Shown: piece by piece, positions 1 through 9,339 of the stretch
Numbering within the stretch: the stretch's first letter is position 1
How the letters are laid out: every line of letters begins with the position of its first letter
Source: Cohnella silvisoli
GTDB lineage: Bacteria > Bacillota > Bacilli > Paenibacillales > Paenibacillaceae
Direction of reading: 5' to 3'
DNA length: 64,000 nt
Assembly: GCF_021190915.1 (NCBI RefSeq)
Contig: NZ_JAIOAP010000013.1
Coordinates: forward strand, 124,001-188,000
Made by a program: the position numbers and the translations under genes
Notes under the pieces: generated by a model
Database searches by the model: none
Told to the model about the DNA's origin: nothing
The model's input: the letters and a program-made list of their open reading frames with translations, nothing else

Positions 1-1
1 A

Positions 2-172
2 TCCGTCGACAACATCGCCGGCGTCAGCAACGAAGCGGGCAACGTCGTCGGTTTGATGCCGCATCCGGAGCGGGCAGTTGCCGAGATTCTCGGTTCCGCG
101 GATGGCGCTCGTATGTTCACGTCAGTACTCAATGCTTGGAGGGAACGCAATGGCGCAGCAAGTATCCGCTAA
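2..172 (+). CDS. purQ: PurQ, glutaminase subunit of FGAM synthase (3' end only)
   Basis: The reading frame enters from the left edge and stops at a TAA at 170-172, so only the last 56 residues are seen. They contain 'GLMPHPERA', the HPE triad segment of class I glutamine amidotransferases, and the usual C-terminal helix ending in '[12 protein letters not shown]'. PurQ releases ammonia from glutamine for PurL in step 4 of IMP synthesis, in the cytoplasm. It overlaps the start of purL by 23 bp, the arrangement known from Bacillus purQ-purL, which argues for translational coupling. The family assignment rests on the HPE motif plus position; the rest of the gene lies outside the window. Confidence 0.93.
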   Translation, partial: SVDNIAGVSNEAGNVVGLMPHPERAVAEILGSADGARMFTSVLNAWRERNGAASIR

Positions 173-2405
173 GGAACCGACTGTCGAGCAAATCGCGGAA
201 CAGAAAATATATAAGCAATTCGGCGTTTCGGACAAAGAATACGAGTTGATTAGCGGATTCATGGGACGTCAGCCGAACTATACCGAGATCGGCGTATTCA
301 GCGTAATGTGGTCCGAACACTGCGCGTACAAAAACTCCAAGCCGCTGCTGAAGCGTTTCCCGATTACGGGGCCTCGCGTTCTGATGGGACCTGGCGAAGG
401 CGCGGGAATCGTCGATATCGGCGACAACCAAGCTGTTGTTTTCAAGATCGAGTCCCACAACCATCCGTCCGCGATCGAGCCATACCAAGGCGCTGCAACG
501 GGCGTTGGCGGCATTATCCGCGACATTTTCTCCATGGGTGCCCGTCCGGTGGCTTTGCTGAACTCCCTGCGTTTCGGACGTCTGGAAAATGAACGCGTAC
601 GTTACTTGTTCGAGCACGTGGTCAGCGGGATCGCGGGTTACGGTAACTGTATCGGCATTCCGACGGTTGCCGGGGAAATCATGTTCGACGAAGCGTACGA
701 GGGAAATCCGCTCGTTAACGCGATGTGCGTCGGTCTGATCGATCACGATAAAATCCAACGCGGAGTCGCCAAAGGAATCGGCAATCCGGTGTTCTATGTA
801 GGGCCTGCAACGGGCCGCGACGGTATTCACGGCGCGACTTTCGCGTCCGAGGATTTAACAGCGGAATCCGAAGCGAAGCGTTCGGCGGTACAGGTCGGAG
901 ATCCGTTCATGGAAAAGCTGGTTATGGAAGCGACGCTCGAACTGATCGATTCCGGTATCGTGCTTGGCATTCAGGATATGGGTGCTGCGGGTCTCACTTG
1001 TTCAAGCGCGGAGATGGCGAGTAAAGCCGGCAACGGTATGGAGCTGTACCTCGACGAGGTTCCTCAGCGGGAAGATGGCATGACTGCTTACGAAATGATG
1101 CTTTCGGAATCGCAGGAGCGGATGCTATTTGTTTGCGAACCTCAGCATGAAGCGCAGGCTCAGGCTATTTTTGAACGTTGGGGATTGCACTGCGCGAAGG
1201 TGGGCAAGGTTTCGGATGATGGCCGCCTGAAATTGTTCCACAAAGGCGAGTTGGTAGCGGATATGCCGGTGCACGCTCTGGTTGACGATTGCCCGATCTA
1301 CAACAAACCATCGCAAATTCCCGAATATTATTTGAAAAACGGCTCCATCGATACGAACCGCTACGAGCAAGTATTCGACTTGAACGCCGCGCTGAAAAAA
1401 GTGCTCGGTTCACCGTCGCTTGCGAGCAAAGAGTGGGTTTATAACCAATACGACTACATGGTTCGCACGGAGACGGCCGTCCGTCCGGGTTCGGACGCTG
1501 CGGTCATAACGATCCGCGGAACGCGCAAAGGTCTGGCAATGACAACGGACTGCAACGGTCGTTACGTTTATTTGGACCCTGAAGTGGGCGGAAGAATCGC
1601 GGTAGCGGAAGCGGGCCGCAACATCGTCTGCTCCGGCGCCGAGCCGCTTGCGATAACGGACAACCTGAACTTCGGAAGCCCGGAGAAACCGGAAGTGTTC
1701 TGGCAGATGGAGAAAGCGGTAGACGGCATGGCGGAAGCTTGCCGCGTACTGGACACGCCGGTTATCGGCGGTAACGTATCGCTGTATAACGAAAATACGA
1801 GGGGCGCGATCTACCCGACGCCTGTCGTTGGCATGGTTGGGCTTGTGCACGATACGGACCACATCACGACGCAAGAGTTCAAAGCCGAAGGCGACGTTAT
1901 TTTCTTGCTCGGCGAGACGAAAGCGGAAATCGGCGGCAGCGAATTCCAATACGCGGTTCATGGCGTAACGGAAGGACGTCCGCCGGAGCTGGACTTGGCG
2001 ACGGAACGCAAATTGCATCAAGCGGTGCTCAAAGTCATTCAGCAAGGATTAGTAGCTTCAGCACATGATTTGTCCGAAGGCGGTTTGGCTGCGGCGTTAG
2101 CGGAAGCGGGCTTTGGTCGCAACTTAGGCGCCAACGTATCATTCGAGACGAACCTGCGGCCTGATATCGCGCTGTTCAGCGAATCGCAATCGCGCATATT
2201 GCTGTCGGCTAAGCCGGAATCGGCTGATAAACTAGCGGCGGCGATCGAGGCTGCCGGCATTCCGATTCAACGTCTGGGTACCGTAACTGGAGATCGATTG
2301 GCGATCGCGATCGGTGGACACGATGCGATCAACGCATCGATCGCCGAGCTTCGTAAAGAATGGAAAGAAGCTATTCCGAGCCGGATGAAGGGCAAGCAGC
2401 AATGA
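150..2405 (+). CDS. purL: PurL, phosphoribosylformylglycinamidine synthase large subunit
   Basis: 751 residues, the size of the small Bacillus-type PurL that works with separate PurQ and PurS (about 740). It makes FGAM from FGAR using ATP and ammonia. Visible motifs are '[15 protein letters not shown]' with the catalytic His at residue 57, '[20 protein letters not shown]' near residue 95 (metal and nucleotide binding), '[17 protein letters not shown]' and, in the second half, '[18 protein letters not shown]'. The ATG at 150 is preferred over one further upstream because GGAGGG lies at 138-143 and homology begins at '[10 protein letters not shown]'. The gene overlaps purQ by 23 bp and its stop overlaps the possible ATG of purF at 2402, so it is part of one operon. 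Confidence 0.97.
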   Translation: MAQQVSAKEPTVEQIAEQKIYKQFGVSDKEYELISGFMGRQPNYTEIGVFSVMWSEHCAYKNSKPLLKRFPITGPRVLMGPGEGAGIVDIGDNQAVVFKIESHNHPSAIEPYQGAATGVGGIIRDIFSMGARPVALLNSLRFGRLENERVRYLFEHVVSGIAGYGNCIGIPTVAGEIMFDEAYEGNPLVNAMCVGLIDHDKIQRGVAKGIGNPVFYVGPATGRDGIHGATFASEDLTAESEAKRSAVQVGDPFMEKLVMEATLELIDSGIVLGIQDMGAAGLTCSSAEMASKAGNGMELYLDEVPQREDGMTAYEMMLSESQERMLFVCEPQHEAQAQAIFERWGLHCAKVGKVSDDGRLKLFHKGELVADMPVHALVDDCPIYNKPSQIPEYYLKNGSIDTNRYEQVFDLNAALKKVLGSPSLASKEWVYNQYDYMVRTETAVRPGSDAAVITIRGTRKGLAMTTDCNGRYVYLDPEVGGRIAVAEAGRNIVCSGAEPLAITDNLNFGSPEKPEVFWQMEKAVDGMAEACRVLDTPVIGGNVSLYNENTRGAIYPTPVVGMVGLVHDTDHITTQEFKAEGDVIFLLGETKAEIGGSEFQYAVHGVTEGRPPELDLATERKLHQAVLKVIQQGLVASAHDLSEGGLAAALAEAGFGRNLGANVSFETNLRPDIALFSESQSRILLSAKPESADKLAAAIEAAGIPIQRLGTVTGDRLAIAIGGHDAINASIAELRKEWKEAIPSRMKGKQQ

Positions 2406-2434
2406 CATCTAGCGCAGCGAACGGAGGTACGGCA

Positions 2435-3898
2435 TTGGATCGCTTCTGGACCGGAGATTACTATAACGAAGGCGTGGGCGGCAAAGACTCTATTTTCGAC
2501 AAGCTTAAAGAGGAGTGCGGAGTGTTCGGGGTGTTCGGTCATCCCGATGCGGCCAACTTATCCTATTATGGCTTGCACGCTTTGCAGCATCGGGGCGAAG
2601 AAAGCTGCGGAATTTGCACGGCTGATGAGGAGTCATTCCACTACCATAGAGGAATGGGTCTTGTAAAAGAAGTTTTCGATCGCGACAAGTTGGAAGCTTT
2701 AACGGGTAATCAGGCGATCGGCCACGTGCGCTATTCGACGGCTGGCGCGAGTAAGCTTGCTAATGCGCAGCCGCTTGTGTTCAAGTATCGCGGCGGAGAT
2801 TTGGCCGTGTGCACGAACGGGAATCTGGTCAATGAGCCAGGCATTCGCAAGGAGCTCGAGGACTCGGGCTCTATTTTCCAGACAACGAGCGACACGGAAG
2901 TTATCGCCCATCTGATCGCCCGTTCCCCTAAGGATTTGGTCCAGGCGGTTAAGGAAGCTTTCGCCCGGCTCATTGGCGGATTCGCGTTCCTCATTCAGAC
3001 GCAGGGGCGTTTGATCGCCGCTTGCGATCCGCACGGACTTCGCCCTCTCGTGATGGGCAAGCTTGGCGATGCTTATATTTTCGCGTCGGAGTCTTGCGCT
3101 CTGGAAACGATAGGCGCCGTGTACGTTCGGGACGTGCAGCCTGGAGAACTATTAGTGCTGGATCAAGACGGACTGCATGAAGACCGGTTTGCACCGATGG
3201 TAAGGCGCGCGGTTTGCGCGATGGAATATATTTATTTCGCAAGGCCGGACAGCGACATTTATGGCGTTAACCTTCATAGCTCACGCAAGCGGATGGGTCA
3301 GCAGTTGGCGCAAGAATCGTTCGTCGATGCAGATATCGTCACCGGCGTACCCGATTCGAGCATCTCTGCTGCGATTGGCTATGCAGAGCAGACGGGCATT
3401 CCTTACGAGCTGGGTTTGATCAAAAATAAATACACAGGACGTACGTTCATCCAACCTTCCCAAGAGCTGCGCGAAAAAGGCGTGAAAATGAAGCTATCCG
3501 CCGTGCGCAAAGTCGTCGAAGGAAAACGGGTCGTCATGATCGACGATTCTATCGTTCGGGGCACGACCTCATTACGTATCGTTAACATGCTGCGCGAAGC
3601 GGGAGCCCTCGAGGTGCATGTGCGCATAACTTCACCGCCATTTATGAATCCTTGTTATTACGGTATAGATACGCCGAACCCGGCCGACCTGATCGCTTCA
3701 AGCAAAACGGTCGAAGAAATCCGTCAGGCGATCAACGCGGACTCGCTTTATTTCCTTAGCGACACCGGCCTGATCGATTCCATCGGCGGCCACGATGAAG
3801 AGTTCAATCGGGGCTTGTGCATGGCGTGCTTCAACAACGACTACCCAACTCCAGTAGAATTCGAAGAAGCCAAAACAACGTCCTGCGGCTGCGACTAA
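2435..3898 (+). CDS. purF: PurF, amidophosphoribosyltransferase
   Basis: Catalyses the committed step, PRPP plus glutamine to phosphoribosylamine. The chosen start is TTG at 2435 with GGAGG at 2423-2427 (7-nt spacing), giving 487 residues; an ATG at 2402 overlapping the purL stop is in frame but has no good ribosome site. With the TTG start the catalytic N-terminal Cys is residue 28 ('EECGVFG'), so a 27-residue propeptide must be removed, longer than the 11 of B. subtilis. Further motifs: 'LHALQHRGEESCG', 'GHVRYSTAG', the PRPP loop 'VVMIDDSIVRGTTS' and a Cys-rich C-terminus ('CMACF', final 'SCGCD') matching ligands of the oxygen-sensitive Fe-S cluster of Bacillus-type enzymes. Confidence 0.96.
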   Translation: MDRFWTGDYYNEGVGGKDSIFDKLKEECGVFGVFGHPDAANLSYYGLHALQHRGEESCGICTADEESFHYHRGMGLVKEVFDRDKLEALTGNQAIGHVRYSTAGASKLANAQPLVFKYRGGDLAVCTNGNLVNEPGIRKELEDSGSIFQTTSDTEVIAHLIARSPKDLVQAVKEAFARLIGGFAFLIQTQGRLIAACDPHGLRPLVMGKLGDAYIFASESCALETIGAVYVRDVQPGELLVLDQDGLHEDRFAPMVRRAVCAMEYIYFARPDSDIYGVNLHSSRKRMGQQLAQESFVDADIVTGVPDSSISAAIGYAEQTGIPYELGLIKNKYTGRTFIQPSQELREKGVKMKLSAVRKVVEGKRVVMIDDSIVRGTTSLRIVNMLREAGALEVHVRITSPPFMNPCYYGIDTPNPADLIASSKTVEEIRQAINADSLYFLSDTGLIDSIGGHDEEFNRGLCMACFNNDYPTPVEFEEAKTTSCGCD

Positions 3899-3983
3899 GG
3901 GCATGAAGTAATGAAGTATTTCTTCTAGCATGCTGTAACTCGCTTTCTCGAATGGTCTTAACTAACCATTCTTTGACCCGTGA

Positions 3984-4208
3984 GCAGGTTAACCTGCAAA
4001 AACTGCAGGTGTTTTCCGTGTTATAGCCAAATTCGGCGCATCAACCTGCAAAAAGTACAGTTGAATCACGGAAATTATTCCTTATTCGTGTTTTCAGCGC
4101 CAAACACCTGCATTAAATGCAGTTTGATTCAATCGAAACTACGATTCGGCGAAAACACCTGTACGAAATGCATCTTGTTAGATCAAATACCTGCCCAATT
4201 CGCAGGTA
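3984..4208. repeat. Five interspersed ACCTGCA/TGCAGGT palindromes between purF and purM
   Basis: Five copies of one small inverted repeat lie in the 515-bp gap after purF. The best are ACCTGCA-5nt-TGCAGGT at 3992-4010 (preceded by the perfect palindrome GCAGGTTAACCTGC at 3984-3997) and ATACCTGC-7nt-GCAGGTAT at 4187-4208. Degenerate copies are at 4043-4063, 4105-4125 and 4153-4174. Many have flanking AAAC or GTTT. Spacing is irregular (about 30-60 bp) and the DNA between copies differs, so this is an interspersed family rather than a tandem array. No convincing gene is present; small ORFs across it follow the repeats. Confidence 0.75.
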
Positions 4209-4258
4209 TCCGCTCTTCCTGTCTATAAAACCCAGGAATCGACCCAAAGCGGCGGAGG

Positions 4259-4370
4259 GACAACCATCGGGTGGAGAGTTTACGTCCTGCCTTTGTATTC
4301 GTGTGATTACCTTGTAATCTCATCCAGATCACGCGAATACAACAAGCAGGCGGAACCCGATGGTTCGTCA
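4259..4370 (+). other. Long hairpin in the purF-purM spacer (structured RNA or MITE-like element)
   Basis: Two arms pair over about 104 nt. The outer stem is AACCATCGGGT (4262-4272) with ACCCGATGGTT (4355-4365), a perfect 11 bp, extended by GAC/GTC across one bulge. The inner stem is CCTGC...TTGTATTCGTGTGA (from 4287) with TCACGCGAATACAA...GCAGG (to 4350), a nearly perfect 19-20 bp. The loop holds a further ATTAC-CTT-GTAAT hairpin. It ends about 35 nt before the purM ribosome site, has no T-tract, and so is not a simple terminator. It could be a leader that tunes purM, or an inserted palindromic element; sequence alone does not decide. Confidence 0.65.
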
Positions 4371-4413
4371 CGGAGCCGCGGATGCGGGCGATATCCCCCT
4401 AGGAGTGAGACCA

Positions 4414-5460
4414 TTGTCCGAAGCGTACAAACAAGCCGGAGTCGACATCGCGGCCGGCAACGAAGCGGTCGAACGGATGAAGAAACACGTAAAGAAGACT
4501 TTTCGTCCGGAAGTACTTACAGGGCTCGGCGGATTCGGCGGTCTGTTCAGCCTGAACAAAGACAAGTATGAGGAGCCGGTACTCGTTAGCGGCACCGACG
4601 GCGTTGGCACGAAGCTGAAGCTGGCGTTCGCAATGGACAAGCATGACACGATCGGCATCGATGCCGTTGCGATGTGCGTGAACGACGTTATCGTCACCGG
4701 TGCGGAGCCGCTCTTTTTCCTCGACTATTTGGCTTGCGACAAAATCATTCCAGAGAAAATCGAAGCGATCGTTAAAGGAGTAGCAGACGGCTGCCAACAA
4801 GCTGGTTGCGCGCTTATCGGAGGAGAAACTGCCGAAATGCCCGGCATGTACCGAGACGGCGAGTACGATATTGCCGGCTTCACCGTGGGCATCGTAGATC
4901 GCAAGAAAGCGATCGACGGCTCGACGATTCAGGCTGGCGACGCGGTTATCGGACTCGCTTCGAGCGGCATCCATTCCAATGGCTTCTCGCTCGTTCGCAG
5001 ACTGCTGTTGGAGCAGAGGGGGTATGCCCTTACGGACAAACCCGCCGAACTCGAGGGAAAAACGCTCGGAGACGTTCTTATCGAACCAACCCGCATCTAT
5101 GTGAAGCAAATCCTTAAATTGCTGGACAGCGTAACGATTAAAGGAATGGCGCATATCACGGGCGGAGGTTTCATCGAGAACATTCCTCGCGTATTGCCGG
5201 AAGGCGTTAACGTGGATATCAACCGCGGAGCATGGCCGGTATTGCCGATCTTCGGCCTTATGCAGCAAGCGGGAAATATTACGGACCGCGATATGTACAC
5301 GACTTTTAACATGGGAATCGGCATGGTGCTTGTCGTTCCGGCCGAGCAAGCAGAGCAAGCTCTGGCGCTGGCGCAAGGGCAAGGCGAGCAGGCTTACCGG
5401 ATCGGTACGGTTACTGCGGGATCCAAGATCGTGACGTTCGAAGGTGTGGAACTGCCATGA
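4414..5460 (+). CDS. purM: PurM, phosphoribosylformylglycinamidine cyclo-ligase (AIR synthetase)
   Basis: 348 residues, close to the usual 346. It closes FGAM to aminoimidazole ribonucleotide with ATP. The sequence aligns by eye with Bacillus PurM throughout: '[21 protein letters not shown]', the ATP motif '[14 protein letters not shown]', '[11 protein letters not shown]', '[13 protein letters not shown]' and '[13 protein letters not shown]'. The start is TTG at 4414 with AGGAG at 4401-4405; the frame is open further upstream to 4360, but that part lies in the spacer hairpin and has no family similarity. It follows purF after a large structured gap and overlaps purN by 4 bp (ATGA). Confidence 0.97.
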   Translation: MSEAYKQAGVDIAAGNEAVERMKKHVKKTFRPEVLTGLGGFGGLFSLNKDKYEEPVLVSGTDGVGTKLKLAFAMDKHDTIGIDAVAMCVNDVIVTGAEPLFFLDYLACDKIIPEKIEAIVKGVADGCQQAGCALIGGETAEMPGMYRDGEYDIAGFTVGIVDRKKAIDGSTIQAGDAVIGLASSGIHSNGFSLVRRLLLEQRGYALTDKPAELEGKTLGDVLIEPTRIYVKQILKLLDSVTIKGMAHITGGGFIENIPRVLPEGVNVDINRGAWPVLPIFGLMQQAGNITDRDMYTTFNMGIGMVLVVPAEQAEQALALAQGQGEQAYRIGTVTAGSKIVTFEGVELP

Positions 5461-6110
5461 CCGCAAGCAACGAGGGAGGCCAAGCGATACTAAAGCCTTC
5501 CGTTCCCATTAAAATAGCGGTATTCGCTTCCGGCAGCGGAAGCAACTTTCAAGCATTGGCCGAAGCCGTACGGGATGGGAAAATTCACGCGTCGATCGAA
5601 CTCGTCGTATGCGATAAACCTACCGCATTCGTGCTCGAGCGTGCCCGCAATTTTCAGGTGGAAACGTACACCTTCTCGCCGAAGCAATATGCTTCCAGGG
5701 AAGCCTACGAGGAAGTGATCGTATCCAAGCTGCAAGCTGTAGGCATCGATCTCATCGTCATGGCAGGGTATATGCGGCTCGTGACTAACGTTCTTGTCGA
5801 ACCCTATTACGGTCGCATGATCAATGTCCACCCGGCGCTGCTTCCGGCTTTTCCTGGAATCAATGCTCCTAAGCAAGCGCTTGATTATGGAGCGAAATTA
5901 ACCGGCGCTACCGTTCACTTCGTGGATGGGGGTACGGATACCGGTCCGATTATTGCCCAACAAGCCGTTGAAATCCATGAGCAAGATACTTTGGAAACGT
6001 TAGGCTCTCGAATTCAGAAGGTGGAGTACGAGCTGTTGCCTAAGGCAGTCGGTTGGATTGCAGAAGGACGGGTTTCGCTTAGCGGACGCAAAGTAAAGAT
6101 AACCAATTGA
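5457..6110 (+). CDS. purN: PurN, phosphoribosylglycinamide formyltransferase
   Basis: 217 residues. It transfers the formyl group of 10-formyl-THF to GAR. Motifs: '[18 protein letters not shown]' for the GAR phosphate, 'MAGYMRLV', '[13 protein letters not shown]' with the catalytic Asn-His, and '[14 protein letters not shown]' with the catalytic Asp. The N-terminus is about 17 residues longer than typical ('[17 protein letters not shown]' before the core). The ATG shares ATGA with the purM stop; the ribosome site is inside purM (GAAGGTG). A shorter N-terminus is possible, but there is no better start codon before the core. Confidence 0.95.
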   Translation: MTASNEGGQAILKPSVPIKIAVFASGSGSNFQALAEAVRDGKIHASIELVVCDKPTAFVLERARNFQVETYTFSPKQYASREAYEEVIVSKLQAVGIDLIVMAGYMRLVTNVLVEPYYGRMINVHPALLPAFPGINAPKQALDYGAKLTGATVHFVDGGTDTGPIIAQQAVEIHEQDTLETLGSRIQKVEYELLPKAVGWIAEGRVSLSGRKVKITN

Positions 6111-6124
6111 ACGGAGGGTCATTC

Positions 6125-7672
6125 GTGGCGATCAGAAGAGCGCTAGTCAGCGTCTCGGACAAGACGGGAATCGTGGAATTGTGCCGGGAGCTCGCGCAGC
6201 AAGGCGTGCAAGTGATTTCGACAGGCGGAACGAAGACGTTGTTGGAAAAAGAACAGGTGCCGGTCATCGGCATTTCCGAGGTTACCGGATTTCCGGAAAT
6301 TCTCGACGGCCGCGTGAAGACGCTGCATCCTGCGGTACATAGCGGTTTACTCGCGGTTCGCGATGACGCCGAGCATATCAAACAAATGCAAGAGCTGAAT
6401 TTGGACTATATCGACCTCGTAGTCGTAAATCTATATCCTTTCAAAGCAACGATCGCGAAGCCAAACGTTTCTTATGAGGACGCCATCGAGAACATCGATA
6501 TCGGCGGTCCTACGATGCTGCGTTCCGCAGCCAAAAATCACGCGTTCGTAACCGTTGTCGTGGACGCGGGTGATTACGCTCAAGTGCTGGAGGAAATACG
6601 CGGCGGAGGCGATACTACGCTTGAAACCCGTAAACGTCTAGCAGCTAAGGTGTTCCGCCATACTTCCGCGTATGATGCGCTGATCTCCGATTATTTTGCC
6701 AAGCAGCTTGATAATCCGCTTCCGGAAAGCTTAACGGTTACTTACGAGAAAGTGCAGGAGCTTCGCTACGGCGAGAACCCCCACCAGAAGGCGGCTTTCT
6801 ACCGCAAACCGCTTTCCTCTGCTGGCAACATCACTTCGGCGGAACAGCTGCACGGCAAGGAGCTGTCTTACAACAATATCAATGACGCCAACGCGGCGCT
6901 TGCGATCGTTAAGGAATTCGACGAACCAGCCGTCGTCGCGGTTAAGCATATGAATCCATGCGGCGTGGGCATTGGCAAGGATATAGACGAAGCGTACGTC
7001 AAAGCTTACGCGTCCGATCCTACTTCCATCTTCGGGGGAATCATTGCAGCGAACCGGACAATTGGCGCAGATACGGCTGCGAGATTGAACGATTTGTTCC
7101 TTGAAATCGTTATTGCGCCGGAGTTCACTCCCGAGGCTTTGGAAATTCTTCAACGCAAGAAGAACATCCGTCTCATGCGCATTGGCACCCTCCCTTCCGC
7201 GGCGCAGCGCAGTTCGGAATGGCTCATTACGAGCGTAGAAGGCGGCATGCTCGTCCAACAAAGCGACGTGCACAGCTTAACAGAAGCTGATCTTAAAGTG
7301 GTTACCAACCGCGCTCCGACGGAAGAAGAGCTGAAGCAATTGCTGTTCAGTTGGAAAGTCGTCAAACACGTGAAGTCGAACGCGATTCTGCTTGCCAGCG
7401 ATAACATGACGATTGGCGTTGGCGCAGGCCAAATGAACCGTGTCGGCGCGGCGCGCATCGCTATCGAGCAAGCGGGAGACAAGGCGCGCGGCGCCGTACT
7501 CGCTTCCGATGCTTTCTTCCCGATGGGAGATACGGTTGAACTCGCGGCGAAAGCCGGGATTACCGCGATTATCCAACCGGGCGGCTCGATCAAGGACGAG
7601 GAATCGATCGCCGCGGCTAACGCGCATAACATCGCGATGGTGCTGACGGGCGTCCGTCATTTCAAACATTAA
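6125..7672 (+). CDS. purH: PurH, bifunctional AICAR transformylase / IMP cyclohydrolase
   Basis: 515 residues, near the usual 512. It performs the last two steps to IMP. The N-terminal MGS-like cyclohydrolase domain (about 1-145) shows '[16 protein letters not shown]', '[11 protein letters not shown]' and '[15 protein letters not shown]'. The transformylase domain (about 200-515) shows '[14 protein letters not shown]', '[15 protein letters not shown]' and '[12 protein letters not shown]'. The start is GTG at 6125 with GGAGG at 6113-6117; the ATG at 6107 lies in the purN stop and has no ribosome site. It is followed after 54 bp, containing the imperfect stem AGGGCG...CGCCCT, by purD. Confidence 0.97.
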   Translation: MAIRRALVSVSDKTGIVELCRELAQQGVQVISTGGTKTLLEKEQVPVIGISEVTGFPEILDGRVKTLHPAVHSGLLAVRDDAEHIKQMQELNLDYIDLVVVNLYPFKATIAKPNVSYEDAIENIDIGGPTMLRSAAKNHAFVTVVVDAGDYAQVLEEIRGGGDTTLETRKRLAAKVFRHTSAYDALISDYFAKQLDNPLPESLTVTYEKVQELRYGENPHQKAAFYRKPLSSAGNITSAEQLHGKELSYNNINDANAALAIVKEFDEPAVVAVKHMNPCGVGIGKDIDEAYVKAYASDPTSIFGGIIAANRTIGADTAARLNDLFLEIVIAPEFTPEALEILQRKKNIRLMRIGTLPSAAQRSSEWLITSVEGGMLVQQSDVHSLTEADLKVVTNRAPTEEELKQLLFSWKVVKHVKSNAILLASDNMTIGVGAGQMNRVGAARIAIEQAGDKARGAVLASDAFFPMGDTVELAAKAGITAIIQPGGSIKDEESIAAANAHNIAMVLTGVRHFKH

Positions 7673-7726
7673 TTTTACGAGGGCGTTCCTTAGCGGATCG
7701 CCCTTTGTAACTAGGAGGACGAACAC

Positions 7727-8995
7727 GTGAATATTCTGGTCATCGGACGGGGAGGGCGCGAGCACGCCATCATCTGGTCGCTTAAGAAGAGCGCGAAGAT
7801 CAAACAAATTTACTGCGCGCCGGGTAACGCCGGAACGGCTCAACTGGCGGAGAACGTGGATATCGGGGAATTGGAGTTCGCGCGCCTCGTGAAATTCGCG
7901 CAGGACAAAGCGATCGATCTTGTCGTCGTCGGGCCAGACGACCCGCTTGCGGCAGGCATCGTGGATGAGTTCGAAGCTGCGAAGATCCCGGTTTATGGGC
8001 CTCGCAAGAACGCCGCCGAAATCGAGGGCAGCAAAATCTTCATGAAAGACTTGCTTCGCAAATACAATATCCCTACCGCTAAGTACGAGACTTTTACCGA
8101 CTATGCGGCAGCCTCGGCTTATCTACGGCAACAACCGCTGCCTATCGTCATTAAAGCGGACGGGCTGGCCGCGGGCAAAGGCGTAGCGGTTTGCTTCACC
8201 CGCGAGGAAGCGGACAGGGCGCTGGAAGAAACAATGGTGGACAAATCGTTCGGCGCTGCCGGAGACAAAGTGGTTATCGAGGAATTCCTGGAAGGGCAGG
8301 AGATGTCCATTCTGGCTTTCGTCGACGGGGAGACGGTTCGCGTGATGTCGCCCGCACAGGATCACAAGCAAGTGTTCGATAACGATAAAGGCCCGAATAC
8401 GGGAGGAATGGGGACCTATTCTCCGCTTCCGCACATCGCACAATCCATTATCGACGATTCCATCGAGAACATCATCAAACCGACTGCTCGCGCAATGGTA
8501 TCGGAAGGCAGACCTTTCCGGGGTGTCCTGTTCGCGGGTCTCATGATCACGAAAGACGGTCCGAAGACGATCGAATTCAACGCCCGTTTCGGGGATCCGG
8601 AAACGCAAGTCGTACTGCCGCGGCTGAAGTCCGACTTACTCGAAATTTTCCTCGCCTCCATTAACGGTACGTTGCATGAGCTCGACATAACGTGGAGCAG
8701 CGAAGCGGCTGTGTGCGTCGTGCTTGCATCAGGAGGTTACCCGGGTTCGTATCCGAAGGGATTCCCTATCGAAGGGTTAGAGGCAGCGGACAACTCGACG
8801 GATGCATTGATTTTCCACGCGGGAACTGCAGTCAAAGACGGGCAGGTCGTTACGAACGGAGGCCGGGTGCTCGGCATTGTCGGCCTTGGTTCAGATATTG
8901 CCGAGGCGCGTACCCGTGCCTACGAAACGGCAGACCGCATTACGTTCAAAGGCAAACAAAACCGAACGGATATTGCCGCCAAGGCGCTTTTGTAA
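7727..8995 (+). CDS. purD: PurD, phosphoribosylamine-glycine ligase
   Basis: 422 residues, standard size. It joins phosphoribosylamine and glycine to give GAR, the second step of the pathway, and closes the operon as in Bacillus. The start is GTG at 7727 after CTAGGAGG at 7711-7718. Seen: N-terminal 'MNILVIGRGGREHAI', 'VVGPDDPLAAGIVDEF', the ATP-grasp core 'PIVIKADGLAAGKGVAV' and the metal-binding 'IEFNARFGDPETQ'. A likely terminator follows at 9018. Confidence 0.97.
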   Translation: MNILVIGRGGREHAIIWSLKKSAKIKQIYCAPGNAGTAQLAENVDIGELEFARLVKFAQDKAIDLVVVGPDDPLAAGIVDEFEAAKIPVYGPRKNAAEIEGSKIFMKDLLRKYNIPTAKYETFTDYAAASAYLRQQPLPIVIKADGLAAGKGVAVCFTREEADRALEETMVDKSFGAAGDKVVIEEFLEGQEMSILAFVDGETVRVMSPAQDHKQVFDNDKGPNTGGMGTYSPLPHIAQSIIDDSIENIIKPTARAMVSEGRPFRGVLFAGLMITKDGPKTIEFNARFGDPETQVVLPRLKSDLLEIFLASINGTLHELDITWSSEAAVCVVLASGGYPGSYPKGFPIEGLEAADNSTDALIFHAGTAVKDGQVVTNGGRVLGIVGLGSDIAEARTRAYETADRITFKGKQNRTDIAAKALL

Positions 8996-9017
8996 TATTC
9001 AACTATTACGATTCGAG

Positions 9018-9071
9018 ACCACCGAGAACAAAGCCTTGTAAATTCAAGGTTTTCCCGGTGGTTTATTCTTT
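9018..9071 (+). terminator. Terminator of the purine operon
   Basis: ACCACCG (9018-9024) pairs with CGGTGGT (9056-9062), with an inner CCTTG/CAAGG stem, followed by TTATTCTTTG. It ends at the stop codon of the small minus-strand gene that follows, so it sits between convergent genes. Confidence 0.75.
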
Positions 9072-9182
9072 GTAGAACAGCGATTTACGATGGGAAAAAA
9101 CGTACCAGACCGCATAAGCTGTACCCAATATGAGTACCGTAGTTAAGGCATGGTTTGAAACCCAGTTGATGAAACCGTCCAT
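9063..9182 (-). CDS. Small single-span membrane protein, 39 aa, unknown function
   Basis: A short ORF read on the minus strand from an ATG at 9182, preceded by a near-perfect ribosome site (GGAGGTGAAAGG). The product starts 'MDGFINWVSNHALTT' and continues with one hydrophobic span, 'VLILGTAYAVWYVF', followed by a basic, soluble tail ('SHRKSLFYKE'). The topology suggests an N-out, C-in membrane peptide. It is convergent with purD and shares the terminator region with it. I do not recognise the family. The strong ribosome site and clean topology support a real gene; no function can be inferred. Confidence 0.6.
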   Translation of the reverse strand: MDGFINWVSNHALTTVLILGTAYAVWYVFSHRKSLFYKE

Positions 9183-9260
9183 CCTTTCACCTCCTCTAAT
9201 AAAGTGCATTTTTCGGTTATAAGTAACATTCCCAATTTTGGTCTTTTTTTATCGCCGCGG

Positions 9261-9289
9261 TTGACAGAAGGGAGTGACGGTGTTAAAGT
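9261..9289 (+). promoter_or_regulatory. Sigma-A type promoter upstream of the alpha/beta hydrolase
   Basis: TTGACA at 9261-9266, a 17-bp spacer and TAAAGT at 9284-9289 preceded by an extended-10 TG at 9281-9282. It would give a ~45-nt leader before the gene at 9340. Confidence 0.7.
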
Positions 9290-9339
9290 TTAATTCATAG
9301 TAATTGCATCGGAATTAAATGAAATGAGGTTGTTGACCT

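Noticed and set aside
129-830. Minus-strand ORF antisense to purL
   Set aside because: Antisense shadow; no ribosome site, no family wording.
3980-4317. Small plus-strand ORFs in the purF-purM spacer
   Set aside because: They follow the palindromes and hairpin, lack ribosome sites, and overlap each other in different frames.
4399-5466. 355-codon minus-strand ORF antisense to purM
   Set aside because: Shadow of a highly biased coding frame; purM is certain on the plus strand and the antisense product resembles no family.
7680-7706. Stem AGGGCG...CGCCCT between purH and purD as a terminator
   Set aside because: Long loop and short T-tract, and purD must be transcribed; at most a weak attenuator.
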